64,000 bases of DNA from Burkholderiaceae bacterium (GCA_021463505.1 JAJTYR010000003.1:1-64000), one strand, 5' to 3'. Shown: positions 48,291 to 58,381, counted from the stretch's first letter. The notes: generated from the sequence alone by a model not told the origin. A program made the numbers and translations.

Positions 48291-49463
48291 TCAGTCGATC
48301 TTCAGCCGCGCAACGCCGTGCCGCGCGATCGCGCCGAGGTCGACCTGGCGACCGTCGTGTTCGAGCCGTACGTTCACGGCATTACCCACCGTCAGCGAGT
48401 AGGGCCGCGCGCCCGTCACCGTCTGCGCACTGCCCGCCGGCTGCATGCCGTGGAGCAGCGTCTTGCCGCGGGCATCGCGCACGTCGACCCATGATTCGCG
48501 ATCGAAGCTGAAGCGCAGCGCACCGTCCGGCAGCGTCGCGGGCGCACCGGCCGGTACGGCGACCGCGGTCACACCTGGGGCACCGATCGGCTGCGTGACC
48601 GGGGCGCTGCCGGGTGCAGCTTCGCCCCCCGGTGGCGGTGTGGCGGCGCTGGCCGGCGCAGCCGAAGACGCCTGGGGCACCGGCGCGGGCGGTGCGGCAG
48701 ATGCACCGGCAGCCGGGCCGCGCGGCGCGGCCGACGGCGTCTCAGGCGTGCCGGAGGCACCTCGGGTACCGAACGCACCCGGCGTGCCGGACGCACCTGG
48801 CGTGCCCGTTGCGTCCGTGCTGCGCGACGTGTCGGTGCTGCCGCCGGCCGCGGCCAGCGGCACCGTTTCGACGCTGCGCCCCGGGGCCGGTGCCGCAGTG
48901 GGGGCGCCCTCGAGGACGCGCGACCACTCGGCGCCGCGGCCGAAGTACATCGCGATCGCGATCACGCCCAGGATCGCGAGCAGGATCCAGGTGAGCCGGC
49001 TGCCCGAGCCGCCGTTGTCGAAACCGAGCGCGCCGTGCCGGGGGAGCGGTGCTTCGAGCGTGGCTGCCGGCCGCAACTCGGCCGCACGCACCGCGCCGCC
49101 CGTCGACGAGATCAACGTTTCGACGTCGGCATTCAGGGCCTTGCCGCAGGCACGGATGGCCCCGCGCACGAAGGCCTGGCCGGGCAACGCCTCCCAGTCG
49201 CCGCGCTCGATCGCCTCGATCTGCCGCGGCATCATCCCGAGCTTGGAGGCAAGGTCGGCGACCGTCCAGCCGCGTGCCTCGCGCGCGGCTGAAAGCTGCC
49301 CGGGCGCGGTGATCACGACGACGGCAGCGGCTGGGGCCGCGGCATCCTCGTGCGCTTGCGCAGCCGCCGGCGCGTCAGGCGGCGTGACCGACTCCGCGTC
49401 CACGGAGGTGCCCGGGCTGCCGATGGCTCCGGATTGCGGATCGCTGGGGTTCGCGGCGGACAC
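48291..49463 (-). CDS. rodZ: cell-shape protein RodZ
   Basis: 390 residues. A Xre-like helix-turn-helix domain (about 52-112: LGMMPRQIEAIERGDWEALP) binds MreB in characterised RodZ. A membrane helix (about 155-175) and a long periplasmic Pro/Ala/Gly linker follow, then a DUF4115 beta domain (about 310-390). It helps keep rod shape. The linker contains GTPGAS-type collagen-like repeats from an 18-bp tandem repeat. Confidence 0.9.
   Translation of the reverse strand: MSAANPSDPQSGAIGSPGTSVDAESVTPPDAPAAAQAHEDAAAPAAAVVVITAPGQLSAAREARGWTVADLASKLGMMPRQIEAIERGDWEALPGQAFVRGAIRACGKALNADVETLISSTGGAVRAAELRPAATLEAPLPRHGALGFDNGGSGSRLTWILLAILGVIAIAMYFGRGAEWSRVLEGAPTAAPAPGRSVETVPLAAAGGSTDTSRSTDATGTPGASGTPGAFGTRGASGTPETPSAAPRGPAAGASAAPPAPVPQASSAAPASAATPPPGGEAAPGSAPVTQPIGAPGVTAVAVPAGAPATLPDGALRFSFDRESWVDVRDARGKTLLHGMQPAGSAQTVTGARPYSLTVGNAVNVRLEHDGRQVDLGAIARHGVARLKID
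48745..48816 (-). repeat. 18-bp tandem repeat, four copies, in the rodZ linker
   Basis: Four contiguous units begin with GGCGTGCCGGAGGCACCT at 48745 and recur at 48763, 48781 and 48799 with a few changes each. In rodZ they encode six-residue units like GASGTP, giving a flexible periplasmic linker of variable potential length. Confidence 0.75.
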
Positions 49464-49469
49464 GATGGC

Positions 49470-50297
49470 TCAGTCGTCGAATTTTCCGGCAGCGAGCCGG
49501 CCCGCTTCAGGCGAAGCGGGGAAGCGCCGGCGCAACTGCGCCGCGAAGCTCGCCTGGCTGTCGGCGTCGCCGCGCGCGCGAGCGACCCTCAGCGACAGCC
49601 ACAGTGTCTGCGCAGTGGGCTCGTAGGTGCTCGACAGGCGTTGCGAATAGAAATGCGCGCGCTCCAGGTCGCGGCGCTTCAGGTACAGCTCGCCCAGGTT
49701 GAACATCGCCACCGCGTTCGACGGGTCGACCTGAAACGCGCGCTGGAAGTATCCCTCGGCGGCCGCTTCGTCGCCCAGACGCATCGAGCAGATGCCGGCA
49801 TTGTGCAGCGGCTTGGCCGGCGTGGCATACAGCGGATCCTTCAGCGCCCGCTGGAAATACTCGATCGACTTGCGCTCGCGACCGGTCTGGCACAGGAACC
49901 AGCCATAGTTGTTGTTGAGGTCGGGATCGCCCGGTGCCAGCTGCAGGCCCCGCTGGAAGCTGTCTTCCGCCCGGTCGAGGTCACCGAGGTCGCGGTAGAC
50001 GAGACCGAGCACGCCGTAGGCGGCAGCGTAGCCGGGATCGACCTCGAGTGCGTGGCGCAATTCGTCGAGCGCCACGTTGAAATTGCCCTGCTGGTAATAG
50101 TTCGCGGCAAGTTCCAGGCGGATGCGCGCGCGCCGCCGCTGCTCGGTCTCGTTGGTCGCCTGGGGAATGACCGCGGCCACCTCGCTGCTGGAAGGCACCG
50201 GGGCGTTGCCAATGGTTGCGCAACCGCCGAGCACCGCGCCCAGCGCGAGCGCGGCCAGCCAGCGGCTGGCGCCGCGCGGGAAGCTGCCGGGCGTCAC
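49470..50297 (-). CDS. pilF: type IV pilus biogenesis lipoprotein PilF/PilW
   Basis: 275 residues from GTG 50297, overlapping the rlmN stop as GTGA. A signal peptide ends in lipobox VLGGC (Cys26). About six TPR motifs follow, e.g. [19 protein letters not shown] and [18 protein letters not shown]. PilF/PilW is the pilotin that brings the secretin PilQ to the outer membrane. It matches the Chp chemosensory genes at the end of the window, indicating functional type IV pili. Confidence 0.9.
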   Translation of the reverse strand: MTPGSFPRGASRWLAALALGAVLGGCATIGNAPVPSSSEVAAVIPQATNETEQRRRARIRLELAANYYQQGNFNVALDELRHALEVDPGYAAAYGVLGLVYRDLGDLDRAEDSFQRGLQLAPGDPDLNNNYGWFLCQTGRERKSIEYFQRALKDPLYATPAKPLHNAGICSMRLGDEAAAEGYFQRAFQVDPSNAVAMFNLGELYLKRRDLERAHFYSQRLSSTYEPTAQTLWLSLRVARARGDADSQASFAAQLRRRFPASPEAGRLAAGKFDD

Positions 50298-51412
50298 GGC
50301 ACCTCCACTGCCTGGGCGGCGCGCGCGGTGCGCTCGACCAGACGTGTGCGATCCAGGACTTCGCCGACCAGCTGGCCACAGGCCGCGTCGATGTCGTCGC
50401 CGCGGGTGCGGCGGATCGTGGTCACGATGCCGGCCCCGGAGAGCAGCCGGGCGAAGCAGCGGATGCGTTCGGGCGCGCAGCGGCGCAGCCCGGAATGTGG
50501 AAACGGGTTGAACGGAATCAGGTTGAACTTGCACGGCACGTCGCGCACCAGCGCGAGCAGCCGCCCCGCGTGCCGGTCGCTGTCGTTGATCCCGTCGAGC
50601 ATCACGTACTCGAAGGTGATGAAGTCGCGCGGCGCGCGCTCCAGATAGCGGCGACAGGCGGCCATCAGGTCCGCCAGCGGATACTTGCGGTTCAGCGGCA
50701 CGAGTTCGTCGCGCAATGCGTCGTCGGGCGCGTGCAGCGACACCGCGAGGGCCACCGGACAATCTTCGCGCAGCCGGTCGATCATCGGCACCACGCCGGA
50801 GGTGGACACCGTGACCCGGCGCCGCGACAGTCCATACGCGTTGTCGTCGAGCATGATGCGCAACGCGGTGAGCGTGGCCGCGTAGTTCTGCAACGGTTCG
50901 CCCATCCCCATGAAAACGACGTTGGTCACCGGGCGCTCGCCGCGCGCACGCTGCGCCGGGTCGCCGGCGCCCAGGGCACGACTGGCGTGCCAGAGTTGCC
51001 CGACGATCTCGTGCGCTCCGAGGTTGCGCGAGAAGCCCTGCTTGCCGGTGGAGCAGAACCGGCAATTGACCGCGCAACCGGCCTGCGTCGAAATGCACAG
51101 CGTGCCGCGGTCGATCTCCGGAATGTAGACCGTCTCGATCGCGTTGCCTGCACCGACGTCGAGCAGCCACTTGCGGGTGCCGTCGCCGGACACGTGATCG
51201 GCGATGACTGCCGGGGCCGCCACGCGCGCGCAGCGCTGCAGCGCCTCGCGGAAATCGCGGGCGAGATCGGTCATCGCGCCGAAGTCGGATTCGCCGCGCT
51301 GGTGGATCCAGCGCATCAGCTGGCGGGCGCGGTAGGGCTTTTGCCCCCAGTCGGCGCACCGCTGCGCCAATCCGTCAGCATCCAGCCCGAGCAGGTCGAC
51401 GATCTCGCTCAT
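50294..51412 (-). CDS. rlmN: dual-specificity 23S rRNA/tRNA adenine-C2 methyltransferase RlmN
   Basis: 372 residues. A radical-SAM enzyme that methylates A2503 of 23S rRNA and A37 of some tRNAs. The cluster motif is CAVNCRFC (Cys113, Cys117, Cys120). Downstream, GMGEPLQNY and a C-terminal Cys for the methyl relay (in the region [16 protein letters not shown]) are present. It follows ndk by 30 bp. Confidence 0.95.
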   Translation of the reverse strand: MSEIVDLLGLDADGLAQRCADWGQKPYRARQLMRWIHQRGESDFGAMTDLARDFREALQRCARVAAPAVIADHVSGDGTRKWLLDVGAGNAIETVYIPEIDRGTLCISTQAGCAVNCRFCSTGKQGFSRNLGAHEIVGQLWHASRALGAGDPAQRARGERPVTNVVFMGMGEPLQNYAATLTALRIMLDDNAYGLSRRRVTVSTSGVVPMIDRLREDCPVALAVSLHAPDDALRDELVPLNRKYPLADLMAACRRYLERAPRDFITFEYVMLDGINDSDRHAGRLLALVRDVPCKFNLIPFNPFPHSGLRRCAPERIRCFARLLSGAGIVTTIRRTRGDDIDAACGQLVGEVLDRTRLVERTARAAQAVEVP

Positions 51413-51442
51413 CGTTGGGCCGCCGGAACAGGGACCTGCAGC

Positions 51443-51868
51443 TTAACGCGAATGAACGTCGAGCGCCGCGAAGAAAAACGCCACTTCGGCCCGCGCGGTG
51501 TCGGCACCGTCCGAGCCATGCACCGCGTTGGCGTCGATGCTGTCGGCGAAGTCGGCACGAATCGTGCCCAGCGCGGCCTTCTTCGGATCGGTGGCGCCCA
51601 TCAGGTCGCGGTTCTTCCGGATCGCGTCCTCGCCTTCGAGCACCTGGATCATCACCGGGCCGGACGTCATGAATGCCACCAGATCGGCGAAGAACGGGCG
51701 CTCCTTGTGCACGGCGTAGAAGGCGCCCGCCTGCTCGCGCGACAGGTGCATCATCCGCGCGGCGATGACCTTCAGGCCCGCGCCTTCGAAGCGCGCATAG
51801 ATCTGGCCGACGACGTTCCTGGCGACAGCGTCCGGCTTGATGATGGAGAGGGTCCGTTCGACAGCCAT
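51443..51868 (-). CDS. ndk: nucleoside diphosphate kinase
   Basis: 141 residues from ATG 51868. It balances nucleoside triphosphates by phosphate transfer through a phospho-histidine. The active His is His117 in NAVHGSDG, and the N terminus [12 protein letters not shown] is typical. It is the first gene of the long minus-strand run down to rlmB and has a long untranslated region upstream with repeats and a promoter candidate. Confidence 0.96.
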   Translation of the reverse strand: MAVERTLSIIKPDAVARNVVGQIYARFEGAGLKVIAARMMHLSREQAGAFYAVHKERPFFADLVAFMTSGPVMIQVLEGEDAIRKNRDLMGATDPKKAALGTIRADFADSIDANAVHGSDGADTARAEVAFFFAALDVHSR

Positions 51869-52047
51869 CTGTTTTCCCGTTGCTCGGAAAGGTTGAGAAA
51901 TGTCGGGACCGGCCATCGGACGATGACGACGCCACGAAGCGCGCGCGGCGCCCGTCTGTCCCGGCTCGCGCCGCACGGGACCACCCCGCCACACCGTTCA
52001 CGCGCCGCCACTGGTCAACCGCCGCACTGGCCACCCGTTGCAATGCC

Positions 52048-52099
52048 GTGCAGAATGATCGTGCAGCATTGCCCTGCAAAATTACCGTGCAAAATGAGT
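52048..52099 (+). repeat. 13-bp direct repeats, four tandem copies
   Basis: Units GTGCAGAATGATC, GTGCAGCATTGCC, CTGCAAAATTACC and GTGCAAAATGAGT follow each other without gaps; an 11-bp degenerate copy GTTGCAATGCC precedes them at 52037. The array lies in the probable leader of ndk. It resembles an iteron-like array of regulator-binding sites, but no protein can be assigned. Confidence 0.7.
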
Positions 52100-52113
52100 G
52101 ACTTCCGTCACTC
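52096..52113. promoter_or_regulatory. perfect inverted repeat next to the 13-bp array
   Basis: GAGTGAC and GTCACTC flank the tetraloop TTCC. It could form an RNA hairpin in the ndk leader or be a dimeric operator. No T-run follows on either side, so it is not a typical terminator. Confidence 0.5.
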
Positions 52114-52144
52114 GAGGAAGCCGGTTTCTCATGAACCAGGGTAA

Positions 52145-52173
52145 TCTGTAAGTTTAGCACAGGCCAGTGACAA
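52145..52173 (-). promoter_or_regulatory. candidate promoter of the ndk operon
   Basis: On the minus strand, TTGTCA (52173-52168) and TACAGA (52150-52145) are separated by 17 bp. The -10 match is poor (three of six). Transcription from near 52138 would give a leader of about 270 nt containing the repeat array and the hairpin. Confidence 0.35.
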
Positions 52174-52315
52174 AAGAGCTGTACCGCAAGCGGCACGGCT
52201 GGCATGATGCCGGGCGTTGCAAAACCGCAGCGCCGCCCCCATTCCGGGGTCACGTCTGACGGCGATACGGGTTGTACGGGCCGCAGACGGCCCCCCATTC
52301 TGGAGACGATACACA

Positions 52316-53038
52316 ATGGCATTCGAGCAAAACCGGCTGCAGGCCACCGCACAGGCGAGCGGCCTGGACGCTTCCCAGGGACTGGCGGGCGCCGTCCGGC
52401 GCAACCGGGTGCTGCGCAACACCTACTGGCTGCTCGCGCTTTCGATGGTTCCCACCGTGCTCGGCGCCTGGATCGGCGTGCAGAGCGGCTTCAGCTTCTT
52501 CGCCGGTTCGCCGTTCGTCGGCCTGCTGGTCTTTCTGGGCGTCGCGTTCGGTTTCTTCTTCGCCATCGAGCGGTTCAAGAACAGCGGCGTCGGCGTCGCG
52601 CTGCTGCTCGGCTTCACCTTTTTCATGGGTCTGATGCTGTCGCGCCTGGTCGGCGCGGTGCTCGGTTTCTCCAACGGCGCAAGCCTGGTCATGACCGCAT
52701 TCGGCGGCACCGCGGCAATCTTCGCCGTGATGGCCAGCGTCGCCAGCGTCTCGAAGCGCGACTTCACCGGCATGGGCAAGTGGCTGTTCATCGGCTTCAT
52801 GGTGGTGTTCGTCGCCGCGATTGCCAACATCTGGCTGCAGATGCCGGCCCTCACCCTCACCATCTCCACGCTGGCCGTGCTGATCTTCTCGGCGTTCATT
52901 CTGTACGACCTGCAGCGCGTGGTGAACGGTGGCGAAACCAACTACGTCACCGCCACGCTGTCGGTCTACCTGAGCATCTACAACGTCTTCGCCAACCTGC
53001 TGATGCTGCTCGGGGTGCTCGGCGGCGAACGCGACTGA
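52316..53038 (+). CDS. YccA-type Bax-inhibitor-1 family membrane protein
   Basis: 240 residues from ATG 52316, with GGAGA at 52301-52305. Seven membrane helices, and a C-terminal YVTATLSVYLSIYNVFANL segment with the acidic/aromatic pattern of the BI-1 family. In E. coli YccA is a substrate and inhibitor of FtsH. That is of interest because ftsH, hflK and hflC are all in this window. It is the only plus-strand gene in this part of the window. Confidence 0.88.
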   Translation: MAFEQNRLQATAQASGLDASQGLAGAVRRNRVLRNTYWLLALSMVPTVLGAWIGVQSGFSFFAGSPFVGLLVFLGVAFGFFFAIERFKNSGVGVALLLGFTFFMGLMLSRLVGAVLGFSNGASLVMTAFGGTAAIFAVMASVASVSKRDFTGMGKWLFIGFMVVFVAAIANIWLQMPALTLTISTLAVLIFSAFILYDLQRVVNGGETNYVTATLSVYLSIYNVFANLLMLLGVLGGERD

Positions 53039-53045
53039 TCGCCTG

Positions 53046-54422
53046 CTAGGCAGAAGGCTCGAACACCGCGATCGACTCGACGTGCGAGGTCTGCGGAAAC
53101 ATGTCGATCGCGCCCGCCGCCGTCAGCACGAACCCGCCCTGGTGCACCAGGATCGCAGCATCGCGCGCCAGCGTCGCCGGATTGCACGACACGTAGACGA
53201 CGCGCCGCGGCTTCGCCGCTGCGGCCGACAGCAGCCTCGCGACCGCCAGCGCACCCTCGCGCGGCGGGTCGATCAGCACCCGGTCGAACTCGCCCAGCGA
53301 TGCCCACGCCGCGGCACCCGGTTCGAACAGGTTCGCGCTGTGAAAGCGGGTGTTGCCGGCCAGGCCGTTGAGCGCGGCGTTCTCCAGCGCACGGCGGGTC
53401 AGACCCGGATTGCCCTCGATGCCGACGACCTCGCGCGCGCGCCGTGCCAGCGGCAACGTGAAGTTCCCGAGCCCGCAGAACAGGTCGGCGATCCGTTCGC
53501 CGGGCTGCGGATCGAGCAGGCGCAGCGCGCGCGCCACCAGCGCCTGATTGATCCAGTGATTGACCTGCGTGAAGTCGGTGGGACGGTAAGGCATCTGCAG
53601 GTCGAATTCGGGCAGCCGGTAGCCGAGTTGCGAGGCGCGCTCATCGGTCGCCGGTTCGCCGTCGCGGGTGCAAAGCAACCGGACCGAATCGGGTCCGCCG
53701 GGCTGCAGCCACAACTCGACGCGCTCGCGCGCCGCGAACGCGCGCAGCGTGCGCCGGTCCGCATCGTCGGGCGGCTCGAGCACCCGCAGCACCAGCGCGA
53801 CCAGGAGTTCACCGGGCGAGGGCTCGCCGATCGCCACCTCGATCTGCGGCAGGCGGTCGCGCAGGCTCAGCGAATCGACCAGCTCGCGCAGCGGCAGCAG
53901 CAGGTCCGACATGCGCGGCGGCAGCACGTGGCACTCGCGCATGTCGGCCACGTAGCTCGAGCCGCGCTCGTGAAAGCCCACCAGCACGCCACCCTTCTTC
54001 GGCACGTGGCGCGCCGACAGGCGCGCGCGATGCCGATAACCCCAGGACGGACCGGAGAGCGGGCGCAGGACCTGCTGCGCCCGAAGCTTGCCGATGTGGC
54101 GCAGCTGGTCTTCGAGCACGCGCTGCTTGATCGCCAGTTGCGCAGCGGGCTCCAGGTGCTGCATCGAGCAACCGCCGCACACGCCGAAGTGCGGGCAGCG
54201 CGGCACGACCCGCGCGTGCGATTCGCGCAGCACTTCGATCGTCTGCGCCACGTCGAAGCGCGGCTTGCGGCGCACGATCAGCGCGCGCACCCGTTCACCC
54301 GGCAGCGCGCCACGCGCGAACACCACCTTGCCCTCGTGGTGGGCAACGCCGCTCGCCTCCAGGTCGAGCGACTCGATGTCGATCTCGATCGGTTCGCCGA
54401 TCACGCCGCGGCCCTGCCGCAT
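53046..54422 (-). CDS. rlmD: 23S rRNA (uracil-1939-C5)-methyltransferase RlmD
   Basis: 458 residues from ATG 54422. An N-terminal TRAM domain ([20 protein letters not shown]) is followed by the cluster cysteines [14 protein letters not shown] and the class I methyltransferase domain with [16 protein letters not shown]. The catalytic Cys lies in [13 protein letters not shown]. It lies 5 bp after the exonuclease gene. In related genomes rpoS is often its neighbour; here it is not. Confidence 0.92.
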   Translation of the reverse strand: MRQGRGVIGEPIEIDIESLDLEASGVAHHEGKVVFARGALPGERVRALIVRRKPRFDVAQTIEVLRESHARVVPRCPHFGVCGGCSMQHLEPAAQLAIKQRVLEDQLRHIGKLRAQQVLRPLSGPSWGYRHRARLSARHVPKKGGVLVGFHERGSSYVADMRECHVLPPRMSDLLLPLRELVDSLSLRDRLPQIEVAIGEPSPGELLVALVLRVLEPPDDADRRTLRAFAARERVELWLQPGGPDSVRLLCTRDGEPATDERASQLGYRLPEFDLQMPYRPTDFTQVNHWINQALVARALRLLDPQPGERIADLFCGLGNFTLPLARRAREVVGIEGNPGLTRRALENAALNGLAGNTRFHSANLFEPGAAAWASLGEFDRVLIDPPREGALAVARLLSAAAAKPRRVVYVSCNPATLARDAAILVHQGGFVLTAAGAIDMFPQTSHVESIAVFEPSA

Positions 54423-54427
54423 CGTGG

Positions 54428-55216
54428 TTACGCGGTCCGCCAGGCGTCGACGAACTCGCGCCAGTGCCCGGCGCCATCGCCGGCCAGCGCGGTCAGCCGG
54501 CTGCGCAGCAGTGCGGTCTCGCGCTCGTAGTGCTGCGGCGTCCAGACGCCGCGCATCAGCTGGAAGCGGCAGAACATCAGATAAGTATTCGCGACGTCGG
54601 TCTCGCAATACGCGCGGATCTCCGCCAGGTGTCCGTCACGGTATGCCGGCCAGACCCGTGAACCGTCCATGCCCAGCTTGCCGGGGAATCCGCACAGCCG
54701 CGCCAGCTCGTCGAGCGGCGCATTGGCGCGCGGCGTGTACAGCGCCAGCATGTCCATCAGGTCGAGATGGCGCGAGTGGTAACGGCCGAGGTAATTGTTC
54801 CACTTGAACTCGCGGTCCTCGTCACCCTGCTCCCAGTAGCGCGCCGCCTGCGCACCGTGCACCAGCGCGCGGTAGTGCAGCACCTGCAGGTCGAAGCCGC
54901 CGCCATTCCACGACACCAGTTGCGGCGTGTGGCGTTCGACGAGCTGGTAGAAGCCCCTGATCAGCTTTGCCTCCGGGTCGTCCGGCTCGCCGATGCAGCG
55001 AACTTTGAGCTCGTTTTCGGTACGCAGCAGCGCGCCGATGGCGACCACCCGATGCAGGTGCAGCGGCAGGAAATCGCTGCCCGTCTGCTCGCGTCGCCGC
55101 GCGAACGCGCGTTCGGCCACTTCGGCGTCGTCCACCGATGCGTCGAAGCCGTGGATGAGCCGCAGACCGGCCACGTCCGGAACGGTCTCCAGGTCGAAGC
55201 ACAGGACAGGCGTCAT
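54428..55216 (-). CDS. PolB-type 3'-5' exonuclease domain protein
   Basis: 262 residues. The DEDDy exonuclease motifs are in order: Exo I FDLETVPD (near residue 10), Exo [14 protein letters not shown], Exo [13 protein letters not shown]. This matches the stand-alone exonuclease related to B-family polymerases. No polymerase domain is present. Likely role is DNA or RNA end trimming; substrate unknown. It sits between nlpD and rlmD where rpoS often lies. Confidence 0.82.
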   Translation of the reverse strand: MTPVLCFDLETVPDVAGLRLIHGFDASVDDAEVAERAFARRREQTGSDFLPLHLHRVVAIGALLRTENELKVRCIGEPDDPEAKLIRGFYQLVERHTPQLVSWNGGGFDLQVLHYRALVHGAQAARYWEQGDEDREFKWNNYLGRYHSRHLDLMDMLALYTPRANAPLDELARLCGFPGKLGMDGSRVWPAYRDGHLAEIRAYCETDVANTYLMFCRFQLMRGVWTPQHYERETALLRSRLTALAGDGAGHWREFVDAWRTA

Positions 55217-55226
55217 CGCGGCGCGC

Positions 55227-56189
55227 TCAGCGCGACGGCAGGTACTTGCGCGGATCGACCGGCTTGCCGTCCTTGCGGATCTCGAAGCGCAATTTCGGGC
55301 TGTCGGTGCCCGAACTGCCGAGTTCGGCGATGCGTTGACCGCGCTTGACGTTCTGGCCTTCCTTCACCAGCAGCGTGCGATTGTGACCGTAGACCGACAG
55401 CGTCTCGTTCGCATGCTTCAGGATGACCAGGTTGCCGTAGCCGCGCGGACCGGGTCCGCTGAAAATCACCCGGCCTTCGGCGGCCGCCACGATCGGTTCG
55501 CCCGGCTTGCCGGCAATCGTGATGCCCATGCTGCGCGGCTCGGCGAAGCCCTGGAGCACCTGGCCCGCGGCCGGCCAGATGAAGTCGCTGCCCGAAGCCG
55601 CGTCGCCGGGGCTCGGCGCTGCCGGTCCGGGCAGCGCCGGCGGTGTCGGCGCTGGCACCGTGACGCTGGGCGGCGCAACTGCGAGCGGGCCGGGCGCAGC
55701 CGGCGCAGCGGACGCGGGCGCGACGGGCGTCGTCGCAGCCGATCCCGTCGCAGCCGGTGCGGCTGACGCCTTCAGCTCGTCGAACAACGCATCCGAATAC
55801 GGCTGTCGCGTCGCCTTGGGTTCGGTCACGAGCAGGTTCGACGACGGCGCAGGCGGCGGTGCGGCGATCGTGCCGCCGGGTGCCGGCAGCGGGCGCGCCT
55901 CGACGCGACTCGAAGGAATCGGCGTGGTCTCGATCACCAGCGGCGCATCGGCGGCGGGCGCTGGCTCGGGTGGCGGCGTCGGCGTGGTGGCCACGGGCGC
56001 TGGCACGGTGGCGGCCGGCCGCATCGTCGGCGTGCGGTGCACGATCGGGGCGGGGTGGTGGCTCGCGCAGGCCGCAAGCAACGCGATGTTCGCGCCGAAC
56101 CACGCAACGCGCGCGCCGCGCGACTGCGCGCAGACCCGGAGAAATGTCTGTGTCGGTGCGAGGCTGGCACCTTGCGAGTATGTCGCCAT
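55227..56189 (-). CDS. nlpD: NlpD-like lipoprotein with degenerate LytM (M23) domain
   Basis: 320 residues from ATG 56189 (a GTG at 56240 is upstream). Lipobox ALLAAC gives lipid Cys41. A Pro/Ala-rich region (about 60-205) follows, then an M23 domain from about 210. The zinc ligands of active M23 enzymes are missing: SMGITIAG replaces the H-x-G-x-D motif, and KLRFEIR replaces the HxH motif. It is therefore an activator of cell-wall amidases rather than a peptidase, as for E. coli NlpD. I could not see a LysM domain, which E. coli NlpD has. Confidence 0.85.
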   Translation of the reverse strand: MATYSQGASLAPTQTFLRVCAQSRGARVAWFGANIALLAACASHHPAPIVHRTPTMRPAATVPAPVATTPTPPPEPAPAADAPLVIETTPIPSSRVEARPLPAPGGTIAAPPPAPSSNLLVTEPKATRQPYSDALFDELKASAAPAATGSAATTPVAPASAAPAAPGPLAVAPPSVTVPAPTPPALPGPAAPSPGDAASGSDFIWPAAGQVLQGFAEPRSMGITIAGKPGEPIVAAAEGRVIFSGPGPRGYGNLVILKHANETLSVYGHNRTLLVKEGQNVKRGQRIAELGSSGTDSPKLRFEIRKDGKPVDPRKYLPSR

Positions 56190-56248
56190 GACCGTGTCGC
56201 GCCGCGCGGGCGCATTCGATGGGCGCAGCGATGGCACCACGCGTCGTG

Positions 56249-56944
56249 CTACGAGGTACCGGTGCGCAACGGGACGAATCGTACCGCATCGAGCACCGCG
56301 ACCTGCCAGCGCTCGCGATCGAGGCGCTCGACCAGGTGCAGGGCCTGGCGGGTCGTGCCCACCGGCGCGATCAGCCGCGCGCCCACCGCCATCTGCCCGA
56401 GCAGCGCGTCGGGCACGGTCTCGCCGGCGGCGGCCATGACGATCGCGTCGAAAGGCGCGGCCTGTGCAACACCGAGATGGCCATCGCCGAACACCAGCCG
56501 CAGGTTCGCGATACGCATCGCGCGCAGGTTGCTGCGCGCCTGCTCGTGCAGCCCGCGCACGCGCTCCACGGACACCACCTGCCCGAACACGCGCGCCAGC
56601 ACGGCTGCCTGGTAGCCGCAGCCGGTGCCGACCTCCAGCACCCGGGAGGCCGCCCGGGCGGTGTCGGGCAGCGACTGCACAACCAGCTCGATCATCCGCG
56701 CGACGGTGCTCGGCCGGGAGATCGTCTGGCCGTGGCCGATCGGCAGCGCCACGTCCTCGTAGGCGCGGCTGGCCAGGGCAGCGTCGACGAACGCGTGGCG
56801 CGGCACCTGGCCCATCGCTTCGAGCACCCGCGCATCGCGCACGCCGGCGCGGCGCAGCGCATCGACCATGCGCGCGCGCGCGCCTCCGGAAGCGAGTCCG
56901 GGGCCGCCCGGGCGCGGCGGCAGCACGGGCGCGCGCGCCCTCAC
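56249..56944 (-). CDS. pcm: protein-L-isoaspartate O-methyltransferase
   Basis: 231 residues from GTG 56944, which overlaps the surE stop as GTGA. It repairs isoaspartyl residues in aged proteins using SAM. SAM-binding motif I is [16 protein letters not shown]; the substrate-site segment [10 protein letters not shown] is typical. The N-terminal 25 residues are Arg/Pro/Gly-rich and unlike the family, so the functional start could be at a later GTG or ATG near [10 protein letters not shown]. Confidence 0.93.
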   Translation of the reverse strand: MRARAPVLPPRPGGPGLASGGARARMVDALRRAGVRDARVLEAMGQVPRHAFVDAALASRAYEDVALPIGHGQTISRPSTVARMIELVVQSLPDTARAASRVLEVGTGCGYQAAVLARVFGQVVSVERVRGLHEQARSNLRAMRIANLRLVFGDGHLGVAQAAPFDAIVMAAAGETVPDALLGQMAVGARLIAPVGTTRQALHLVERLDRERWQVAVLDAVRFVPLRTGTS

Positions 56945-57687
56945 GCCTGTTCGACCCAGTCGCGCACCTGACCGAGCGAGTACGCCGCGGTCAGGTCGAT
57001 GTCGAGCGGCGTGATCGACGCCCAACCGTTGTCGACCGCGTGAAAATCGGTGCCCGGCCCGGCCTCCTTGGCAGCGCCCGCCGGCCCGATCCAGTAGATC
57101 GTGTCGCCGCGCGGGCTGCGCGCGCGCACGGTGGGTTCGGCGAGATGTCGCCGGCCGAGCCGCGTCACCTGCACGCCGCGCAGTTCGGAGAGCGGTCGCG
57201 CAGGCACGTTGACGTTGAGCAGCATCGGCCCCTTCAGCGGCCGCTGCGCCAGGCGCCGAAGAAGGTCGCGCGCCACGCTGGCGGCGGTCGCGAGGTGCTC
57301 GTGGCCGCGCTGCGCGAGCGAGAACGCGATCGACGGCACGCCGAGCTGGTAGCCCTCCATCGCCGCCGCTACGGTCCCCGAGTAGATCGTGTCGTCACCC
57401 ATGTTCGCGCCGTCGTTGATGCCCGAGAGCACGAGGTCGGGCTTGTGGTCGAGCAGGCCGGTCACGGCGAGATGCACGCAGTCGGTCGGCGTACCGTTCA
57501 GGTACATGAAGCCGCTCGCGGCCACGCGCACCGACAGCGGGCGGTCGAGGGTGAGCGAATTCGAGGCGCCGCTGCGGTCGCGCTCGGGTGCCACCACGGT
57601 GACTTCGCCGAACTCGCGGGCCACCGCCGCGAGCGCCTCGATCCCGGGGGAAAAATAGCCGTCGTCGTTGCTGATCAGGATGCGCAT
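56941..57687 (-). CDS. surE: 5'/3'-nucleotidase SurE
   Basis: 248 residues from ATG 57687. It removes phosphate from nucleoside monophosphates and polyphosphate in stress survival. The N terminus [19 protein letters not shown] contains the metal-binding Asp-Asp pair, and [19 protein letters not shown] the Asn ligand. It leads the surE-pcm-nlpD group. Its start follows 86 bp after the CBS gene. Confidence 0.95.
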   Translation of the reverse strand: MRILISNDDGYFSPGIEALAAVAREFGEVTVVAPERDRSGASNSLTLDRPLSVRVAASGFMYLNGTPTDCVHLAVTGLLDHKPDLVLSGINDGANMGDDTIYSGTVAAAMEGYQLGVPSIAFSLAQRGHEHLATAASVARDLLRRLAQRPLKGPMLLNVNVPARPLSELRGVQVTRLGRRHLAEPTVRARSPRGDTIYWIGPAGAAKEAGPGTDFHAVDNGWASITPLDIDLTAAYSLGQVRDWVEQA

Positions 57688-57773
57688 GGGCGCGATTCTA
57701 TCCGCGGGCGCCGCGGGCTGCCGAGCGGCAGTCCACGGCGCCCGCGGCCGGGATCCACCTGCGCGAGACCGGA

Positions 57774-58238
57774 TCAGCCCTCGGCCGGCCAGTCGCGGAT
57801 GTAGGCCTTCAGCATCCGGTTCTCGAAGCTCTGCTCCTCGAGCACCGCCCTGGCCACGTCGTGGAACGAAATCACGCCGAGCAGAACCGCGTCGTCCATC
57901 ACCGGCAGGTAGCGCTGGCGCGTCTCGAGCATCACGCGGCGCAACTCGTTGAGATCCATGTTCGGCGACACGACGAACGGGTCGGCGTTCATCACGTCGC
58001 GCACCACCGTCTCGGCGATCGGACCGGTCGGCCCCGACCGGTGCTCGAGGTGGCGGCGCGCGAGCACGCGCAGGATCTCCCTGAAAGTGAGCATCCCCGC
58101 GAGCCGTCCGCGATCCATGACGACCAGCGAGCCGATGTCGTGATCGGCCATCGTGATCACGCAGTCGGACAGCATCATTTCCGGGTTGACCGTGAACAGC
58201 GTGCTGCCCTTCACCCGAAGCACTTCGCTGACCTGCAT
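57774..58238 (-). CDS. CBS-domain-pair protein
   Basis: 154 residues from ATG 58238. Two CBS motifs: [20 protein letters not shown] (first) and [19 protein letters not shown] (second). CBS pairs bind adenosyl ligands such as AMP or SAM and regulate a partner. No fused effector domain is present. It lies between chpA-type genes and surE; partner unknown. Confidence 0.8.
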   Translation of the reverse strand: MQVSEVLRVKGSTLFTVNPEMMLSDCVITMADHDIGSLVVMDRGRLAGMLTFREILRVLARRHLEHRSGPTGPIAETVVRDVMNADPFVVSPNMDLNELRRVMLETRQRYLPVMDDAVLLGVISFHDVARAVLEEQSFENRMLKAYIRDWPAEG

Positions 58239-58381
58239 CTCGCCTCCCGCGCATCCGTCACCCGCCCCGGCGGCCGGGGTGTCCGCATCGATGCTATCCC
58301 AACGCCGCGGCGCCGGACAAGGGCACTGCAGAGCACTGCGGGGCGCAGTTCGACCCGCGCCGCGCGAACGGCGCCGCCCGG

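Larger units (their letters stand above)
51869..52315. other. 447-bp divergent intergenic region between ndk and the yccA-like gene
   Basis: The only gene-free stretch above 300 bp. It holds a 13-bp tandem repeat (52048-52099), a perfect 7-bp hairpin (52096-52113), and a minus-strand promoter candidate (52145-52173). It is noticeably less GC-rich around 52040-52190. No open reading frame here looks like a gene. I saw no clear plus-strand promoter for the yccA-like gene. Confidence 0.7.
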
